Shown piece after piece: positions 58,167-64,000 of a stretch of 64,000 bases of DNA (its first letter is position 1; the number at the start of each line of letters is the position of its first letter). A program made the position numbers and the translations under genes. Source of the DNA: Lasiosphaeris hirsuta (Eukaryota; Ascomycota; Sordariomycetes; Sordariales; Lasiosphaeriaceae); NCBI GenBank assembly GCA_030549175.1, contig JAUKUA010000005.1, forward strand, positions 1,116,001-1,180,000, written 5' to 3'. The notes under the pieces were generated by a model, which was not told the origin of the DNA, searched no databases, and saw only the letters and a list, made by a program, of their open reading frames with translations.

Positions 58167-58196
58167 AATGCTGATGCTGTTGAAAACAAAATCCGG
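58167..58196. repeat. Direct repeat, copy 2 (partner at 58034-58064)
   Basis: About 30 bp beginning ATGCTGATGCTGTTGAAA and ending ATCCGGA, only 56 bp beyond the met6 stop codon (inside its likely 3' untranslated region). Confidence 0.8.
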
Positions 58197-58251
58197 AGAA
58201 GGCATACGACATCGTCGTTTAATGCCTCTACACCGGCTACACCTAAGGCAA

Positions 58252-60846
58252 TTAAGCCTGGTCCTTGTACTGCTCACGGAAGAACTTGGCCGCGTTGACC
58301 ATGTGAGTGAGCGCACCCTTGACCTCATCCCACTTGCGGGTCTTCAGGCCGCAGTCGGGATTGATCCAGAGCTGGCCAGGGCGGACTAGGTATATAGGGT
58401 TAGTACCACTTGCATGTGGGGATTGTGAGTAAATCAACTTACGGAACTGCAGCATCTCCGAGATGCGCTGCTTGAACTCCTCCTCGGCGGGAACACGAGG
58501 GCTGTGGATATCATAGACACCGGGGCCAATGTGGCGGGGGTATGACTCATCAATGAAGACCTTGAGGAGCTTGGCATCCGACTTGGAGTTCTCAATGGAA
58601 AGGACATCGGCATCGAGGGCAGCGATGGCTATTATGATGTCAGTGTATGTTCGATTTTCAGCGGAGCTGCTGGAATGTGGAAGAGAAACATGCCGTGGAA
58701 GAAGTCCTGGAACTCGGAGTAGCAGAAATGGGAGTGGATCTGGGTGGAGTCCTCAACACCTGCCGTGGCAAGCTTGAAGCTGTCGACAGCCCACTCAAGG
58801 TAAGCGTCACGCTCAGCTCCCTTGCGGAGAGGGAGACCCTCTCGGAGAGCCGGCTCGTCAACCTGGATGACAAAAATGCCGTTCTTCTCGAGGTCAATGA
58901 CCTCGTCACGAAGGGCAAGGGCAAGCTGCTGGCACTGAACAGACTGGTGAACATCGTTACGGGGGAACGACCACCGGAGGCAAGTGACAGGGCCAGTAAG
59001 CATGCCCTTCATGGGCTTCTTCGAGACCGAAGCGGCATACTTGGACTCCTTGACGGTCATGGGGAGAGGACGGGAGATATCGCCGACGATGATGGGAGGG
59101 CGAACGCAACGAGAGCCATAAGACTGGACCCAAGCATGCGTGGTGAAGACATAGCCAGTGAGGCGCTCGCCAAAGTACTGGACCATGTCGTTACGCTCCG
59201 GCTCGCCGTGGACGTAGACGTCAAGGTCGAGCTCATCCTGGATCTGAACGGCAAGGTCAATCTCCTTCCTGATGAAAGCATCGTACTGCTCTTCCGTGAT
59301 CTCGCCCTTCGTAAACTTGTTGCGCTGGATACGGATTTCCTGCGTTTGCGGGAAAGATCCGATGGTGGTGGTGGGGAAAAGGGGAAGTTTGAGGTGAGTC
59401 TTCTGTTGGGCGTAGCGGGAGTCGAAAGTCGACTTGCGGATGTGCTGCTCAGGCGTAACCTGGGCCTGGCGCTCCTTGACCTTAGGGTCGTTGGTGCGGG
59501 CAGACTCGGAGCGAGCCTTGACGGTGGCGGCGTTGGCCTCGAGCTCAGCCTTGACAGACTCAGGGTTGGTCACAGCCTTGGCAATGATGGCAACCTCCTT
59601 GACCTTCTCGCTGGCAAAGGAGAACCACTCGTAGACCTCGGCGGGAAGCTTTTTCTCGCTAGCCAGAGTGTGAGGAGTGTGGAGGAGAGAGCTGGATGTG
59701 GCAACAATGACACGGTCGGCACCAAGAGCGGCGATGGCAGTCTGGATGAGGTCAATTGACTTCTTGAAGTCGTTCTTCCAGATGTTACGGCCGTCGACGA
59801 CACCGGCGGAGAGGATCTGCGTGGGGCCAAGCTGTTTGAGGACGGGCTCAAGCTGCTCGGGGTTGCGGACAAGGTCAACATGGAGACCCTTGAGACTGGC
59901 AAAAGCGGGGAGGACGTCAAAGTTGTGGACGATGTCACCAAAATAGGTGGCAACGACAACCTCGGGAGCAGCGCTGCCAAGGGCGGCGATGGCCTCATAG
60001 GCAGGCTTGAAGGCAGCCTTGACCTCGGGCTTGAGGTCGAAGACGAGTACGGGCTCGTCGATCTGGACGCTCTCAGCACCAGCCGCCTTGAGAGCCTTGA
60101 GAAGCTCAACATAAACGGGGATGAGCTTCTCAAGGAGGGTGATGGGGTCGACGGAAGAACCACGGTCAGCCTTGGCAAGAGCAAGGAAAGAAACGGGGCC
60201 GACAAGGACGGGGCGGGTCAGGAAGCCAGCTTCCTTGGCCTCGAGGAATTCGCGGACAGGCTTGGGGTCCTTTGCGAGGGAGAAGGTCTGGTTGTCTTGG
60301 AGAGTAGGCTTGACGTAGTGGTAGTTGGAGTCAAACCACTTCACCATCTCAAGGGCGGGGACATCCACACCGCCCTTTTGGTGGCCGCGGCCCATAGCGA
60401 AGTACTCATCGATGGGATCGAGCTTCTGCGAGCTGTACCGCTCGGGGGCAGCCTGTGAAATCAAGTCAATTGACCGTAATTACAAAATCCAAAGCTGCTC
60501 GATGCAGGCGAGGTATGGGGACTTACATTGAAAAGCTGGATGTGATCGAGGATGTGGTCGTAGTAAGCGAAGTCGTTGGACGGGATGATGTCAACACCAG
60601 CGTCCTTCTGGATCTTCCAGTGGGCAATTCTCAGCCTCTTGCCCTCGGCGAGGAGGTCGGCCTGGGAGATCTTCTCGGCCCAATAAGCCTCATTAGCCTT
60701 CTTGAGGTCACGAAGGACTCCAATCCGGCTTTTGAGGTGTCAGCAGCTGCTTTCCGACAAGCCCAGGTGACTAGGCAAGGGCAGTAGCCTAAGGAAAAAA
60801 AAAAGAAGGAAACTTACGGGAATCCCAAGACGGATGACTGGACCAT
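58252..60846 (-). CDS. met6: Cobalamin-independent methionine synthase MET6 (MetE)
   Basis: Model: exons 60846-60818, 60728-60527, 60452-58694, 58628-58443, 58385-58252; 769 residues, stop TAA. MetE transfers a methyl group from 5-methyltetrahydrofolate (polyglutamate) to homocysteine to give methionine in the cytosol. The N-terminus is MVQSSVLGFPRIG. The catalytic C-terminal domain carries the zinc ligands H652 and C654 (HSHFCYSEF), E676 (SIENSK) and C737 (NPDCGLKTR). Intron 1 (89 nt) ends with an AAAAG acceptor. Intron 3 (58629-58693, 65 nt) must start with GC (CACG|GCATGT) to give FFHAIAALDAD; the nearest GT would shift the frame. Intron 4 uses GTAAGT, GTACTAAC, CTAG. All phases close. Divergent from pan1 by 1.3 kb. 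The length matches the family. Confidence 0.97.
58629..58693 (-). other. GC-AG intron in met6
   Basis: The donor is GCATGT and the acceptor ATAATAG, with CTGAC as branch. The conserved MetE sequence is restored only with this junction, which makes the GC donor very likely. GC-AG introns are a small minority in fungi. Confidence 0.88.
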
Positions 60847-62138
60847 GATGACTGTGGTGGGGAATGTGTTGAGGGGATCAAGTTCTTTGGTATGGGAGAG
60901 CTGGAGATGTAAAAAACCTCTGCCCGTGTGATTTGTCGGGAGAAGGATGTGAGGAAAGAGGGAGAGAGGAGGATGAGGAGAATAAAAGAGAAAGTAAAAA
61001 GGAGCAGGAGCACAAGGACTGATGAGGGGCAACAAAAGGAACAGCTGTGGGAGCAGCTCGCGGCCGACAATCGGTCGTAGTGGGGTTCACCGCCTACGAG
61101 CCGCGGGGCAGAAGCCGAGATGGACAGGGCTGGCCTGCATGGTCTGTGCGGTGTAGGCATTGCAGCAGCCGAGCTTTGGGGTCTTTTCGGTTGGGCAGCA
61201 CGCTAGCGTCCATTTTCAGTCGCTGTGATGAGAGTTCCGTAAATACAGTCATGGCCTAGAGCATAACTTACGTTTTAGCGTAACTTACACACATCTAGGC
61301 GTAATTGCTAATACGAACTGGATGGCTGGTCTTCATAAGTGTTAGTGTCATTAATGTTTAATTTTACGCTTAGCGATAAAACGTCATTCATGACCCTGCT
61401 AACCTTGAACCTCTCTGTAATGTGTTGTGTGTGTGATGTAAAGCCGGACCCTTTGCATACTATTACGCTCTCATGGCGGTATTATACTGTATTCTAAATT
61501 CGCATACGACACCCGACAGTGGACCAGGACGCAATCACGCCACAGGTCCCCCCATCCTTTGCATGCACCCGCAGGTCCCTAACCCGGATTTTTTGTGTGT
61601 GATTGAGGAGGCGGGCTCCGGGGGCCGTAGGTTCGTCAGGCAGTGACATACAATCCCCGCTGACGTCTTTTAGGCCTAGTGTAAACCCATCAGATCCCGG
61701 CTAACCGGACAATACTATCACCGAACTCCGCCATAATTTCCCATCGAGCCCCAACGTGACATAATCGAGTGGGGCTTATGGTCGGTTAAACCTTGGATAA
61801 TCAAGCCAACCGACCAGCATCACCCCGAGCGGCTGCTGACTGGACACTGGCACTGCCCTGACTGGATCTCCTCTGCAAACCAACTGTTAGAGAGATTGGC
61901 GGTTCGGTCTGTTGACAGCCTCGCAAGAGCTTCGTCATCTCTTTCACCAGCACCCTCCACCGCGGAATATCTCTTTTTTGCAAACTCAACTCTCTCAGTT
62001 TTCTCCATTTCCGCTGTAGCACACCCCCTCGACGCACACAACGCAATAGCGTAGCTGTCGAGGCTGTCGCTCGCAGCTTGTCTCAGATCCGCTCCATCTC
62101 GCCGCCGACGTCAGCTCCTGTGAGCAATTTCCACCAAC
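60847..62138. promoter_or_regulatory. Divergent promoter region met6 / pan1
   Basis: A 1.3-kb spacer between two start codons. About 61250-61500 is AT-rich and holds an inverted repeat (61270-61283 against 61362-61384) and the direct pair TAACTTAC at 61264 and 61281. The met6 side (about 60847-61020) is purine-rich on the plus strand, the pan1 side CT-rich. No Gcn4/CPC1-type TGASTCA is seen near met6. Confidence 0.55.
61264..61384. repeat. AT-rich inverted repeat in the met6/pan1 spacer
   Basis: ACGTTTTA...AGCGTAA occurs near 61270-61283 and again, inverted and with a small insertion, at 61362-61384, separated by about 80 bp. TAACTTAC is repeated directly at 61264 and 61281. The base composition differs from the GC-rich surroundings. 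It could be a small hairpin or a relic of a miniature element. Confidence 0.5.
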
Positions 62139-64000
62139 ATGTATTCGAACCCCAACTCCTTCCTCGGCGGCAATACCGCCCGCCCGGGCCAGCAACAGTA
62201 TGGCGGCTCTTACGGACAGCAACCCCAGCAGCAACCGGCCCCGGGCCCGTTTGCTCCGCAGCCCACGGGGTTCGGTCAAGCTCCGCTCCCGCAACAATAC
62301 ACCGGCTATCCGGGATTGCAGCCTCCTCAAGGATCCGCGCCGCTCCAGCAACAGTACACTGGCTTTGGCCAGGCCCCCCAACAGGGCTTTCAGTCCGGAA
62401 GCCCTGCGATGCCCGCGATTCCTCAACAATTCCAGCAGCAATTCCAACAGCAACAGCAGCAGCAGCAGCAACAACAGCAACAGCCAACTCCTTTTGCCTC
62501 CGCGCCGCCTCAGCCCCCCCCCGTCCAAACCCTGGCACCGCCTCCGGCGCCGGTTAAGCCGCAACCCACCGGCTTCAGCGAGATGGCAGCATCATTTCAG
62601 ACTGGTGGCTCAGCAAAGCCAAAAGGACGCAGAGCCGAAAAGCCGACAACAAAGATCCCCAATATTCGACTCTCGTTTATCACGGCGCAAGATCAAGCGA
62701 AATTCGAGTCTGTGTTTAAGTCTGCCGTCGGGGAAGGGCAGACTACAATGACGGGGGAGAAAGCGAGAGACCTGCTGCTGCGATCGCGACTTGACGGAGA
62801 TTCGCTATCTCAAATTTGGTAGGTCATCGTAATATTTCAATATCTGCGGGATGCCACGGTGCTGACAATTGATGACAGGACGTTGGCTGATACTACACGA
62901 GCCGGACAGCTTCATTTTCCAGAGTTCGCACTAGCTATGTATTTGTGCAACCTGAAATTGACCGGGAAAACGATTCCCTCAACCCTACCCAACAACATCG
63001 AGAATGAGGTGTCTAGTATGGTAGACATTATCAACTTCAGTGTTGCTGAGGAAGCGGCTGCCGGTTCCGCTCCTAGCATCAATGCGCCGGACTTTGGGAG
63101 ACAGAATACGGCTACGCCGCCCACTATCCAGCACCCCCAACCGCAGCCTTCAAACGCTCAAATCCTTCAAGCCCAGATGACTGGCTTCCCTACCCAGCAG
63201 ACTGGGTTTTTGGGTCAGAATCAGGGTCTTCAGGCACAGGTGACAGGATTCCCGCAAGCTGGCGGTTACAATGGACCCCGGCCGCCCATGCCTCCTATGC
63301 CTACCGGCTACGGCCCGGGTCTATCACCAAATAGCGGGCCTGGTGGAATGATTGCTCCTTTAAATGCCCAGCCTACAGGAATGCCTGGTCAGTGGGGCTT
63401 GGTAAATACGCCGTCAACGGGTCTGCCCAACATCGATGCTTTACAGGCGCGGATGATGCCTCAACAAGGCCGTGAGCAGCAGAACTACACCACCGCTGGC
63501 CTACAGGGAAATGCCGTGATTCCATGGGCTATCACCAAGGACGAGAAAAAAAGATATGATGCACTTTTTCGAGCTTGGGATGGCCTCAACAAGGGTTATA
63601 TCGGTGGAGATCAAGCCATTGAGATCATGGGCCAGAGCGGCCTCGACAAGCCCGATCTCGAGAGAGTTTGGACACTTGCCGATCACGGCAACAAAGGACG
63701 GCTGGACCTGGATGAGTTCGCAGTGGCAATGCATTTGATCTACCGCAAGCTGAATGGTTACCCCATTCCTAATCAGCTTCCCCCTGAGCTGGTGCCCCCC
63801 TCTACCAGGAACATCAGTGAATCTATTGGAACCATCAAGAACATGCTGTACCAGGAGTCCGAGTCTCGGAAGAATTCCGGCGCCGCGCTGTTGCCGCAGA
63901 AGACGGGCGTCAGCTATCTGAAGGGCCACTCATTCAGAGGTGCCGGAGGAGCTTATGGCGGTAACCGCAAGGATGCGACCGTTTTCAAGAACAACGATAA
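62139..64000 (+). CDS. pan1: Actin-patch endocytic scaffold PAN1, N-terminal part (3' truncated)
   Basis: Model: 62139-62818 joined to 62879 onward; the frame is still open at 64000, so the C-terminal part is missing. Pan1 is an EH-domain adaptor and Arp2/3 activator at cortical actin patches, working with End3 and Sla1 in endocytosis. The N-terminus (about 1-175) is Q/P/G-rich, with a polyglutamine tract and repeated PTGF/YTGF motifs, as in fungal Pan1. EH1 spans about 180-275 ([42 protein letters not shown]). A second PTGF-rich linker follows, then EH2 ([47 protein letters not shown]), whose D-x-N-K-G loops fit EF-hand-like sites. The 60-nt intron (GTAGGT donor, CTGAC branch, GACAG) restores QIWTLAD, an EH hallmark. 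Divergent from met6. Confidence 0.95.

Larger units (their letters stand above)
56023..58251. other. Convergent 2.2-kb spacer, protease / met6
   Basis: Between two converging stops. An imperfect direct repeat of about 30 bp lies at 58034-58064 and 58167-58196. A TATAAATA-like sequence near 56722 is not followed by a recognisable gene. The rest shows no gene. Confidence 0.5.

Noticed and set aside
58647..59759. 370-codon open frame on the plus strand, antisense to met6
   Set aside because: It is a shadow of a conserved, codon-biased gene on the other strand; composition is L/V/D/G-repetitive and no domain is recognised.
1..64000. RIP-damaged transposons or a mobile element
   Set aside because: I saw no transposase, reverse transcriptase, long terminal repeats or extended AT-rich TpA-biased blocks.

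Overview
The window is nuclear DNA of a filamentous ascomycete, most likely a Sordariomycete. It shows many short introns (mostly 52-105 nt) with GTRNGT donors, CTAAC/CTGAC branch sites and AG acceptors, GC-rich coding sequence, long pyrimidine-rich leaders, single-gene transcription units, and filamentous-fungal gene architectures (PH-CRIB-kinase Cla4, RRM-PUF protein, LaeA-like methyltransferase, UDP-glucose 4,6-dehydratase). I reconstructed 16 protein-coding genes (two cut by the window edges), 37 introns and one tRNA gene. Exon joins were placed by hand from reading frame, splice motifs and family conservation. They have not been checked against transcripts.

Layout. 1-2244 (+): 3' part of the cohesin regulator PDS5. 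3352-5986 (-): SWI/SNF subunit SNF5. 6738-8258 (+): EBP1/PA2G4-type protein. 9744-14079 (+): Rpd3S PHD protein RCO1. 15735-15806 (+): tRNA-Arg(ACG). 17231-20944 (-): RRM+Pumilio RNA-binding protein. 20945-26083: a 5.1-kb stretch with no convincing gene. 26084-28959 (-): PAK kinase CLA4. 32241-34469 (-): glycyl-tRNA synthetase with a dual start. 34889-36421 (+): RPF1. 36758-38061 (-): TPT/DMT sugar transporter. 40368-41990 (+): NDP-glucose 4,6-dehydratase. 45538-46994 (+): LaeA-like methyltransferase. 47680-50708 (+): VPS18. 50940-51801 (-): V-ATPase proteolipid. 54548-56022 (+): GPI-type aspartic protease. 58252-60846 (-): MET6. 62139-64000 (+): 5' part of PAN1.

The genes are mainly conserved housekeeping functions and do not form a pathway cluster. 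Recurring themes are chromatin (PDS5, SNF5, RCO1, possibly the LaeA-like enzyme), ribosome and translation (EBP1, RPF1, GlyRS, tRNA-Arg, PUF), and endomembrane or polarity functions (CLA4, PAN1, VPS18, V-ATPase, sugar transporter). I found no transposon, CRISPR array, secondary-metabolite cluster or clear new multi-gene system. The most useful observations concern gene structure: an internal stop in SNF5 removed by a predicted 105-nt intron that restores an acidic tail, stop-free introns in PDS5 and GlyRS that would be translated by ORF-only annotation, a GC-AG intron in MET6, a 13-nt microexon in the V-ATPase gene, dual initiation in GlyRS, and several repeat motifs in spacers.
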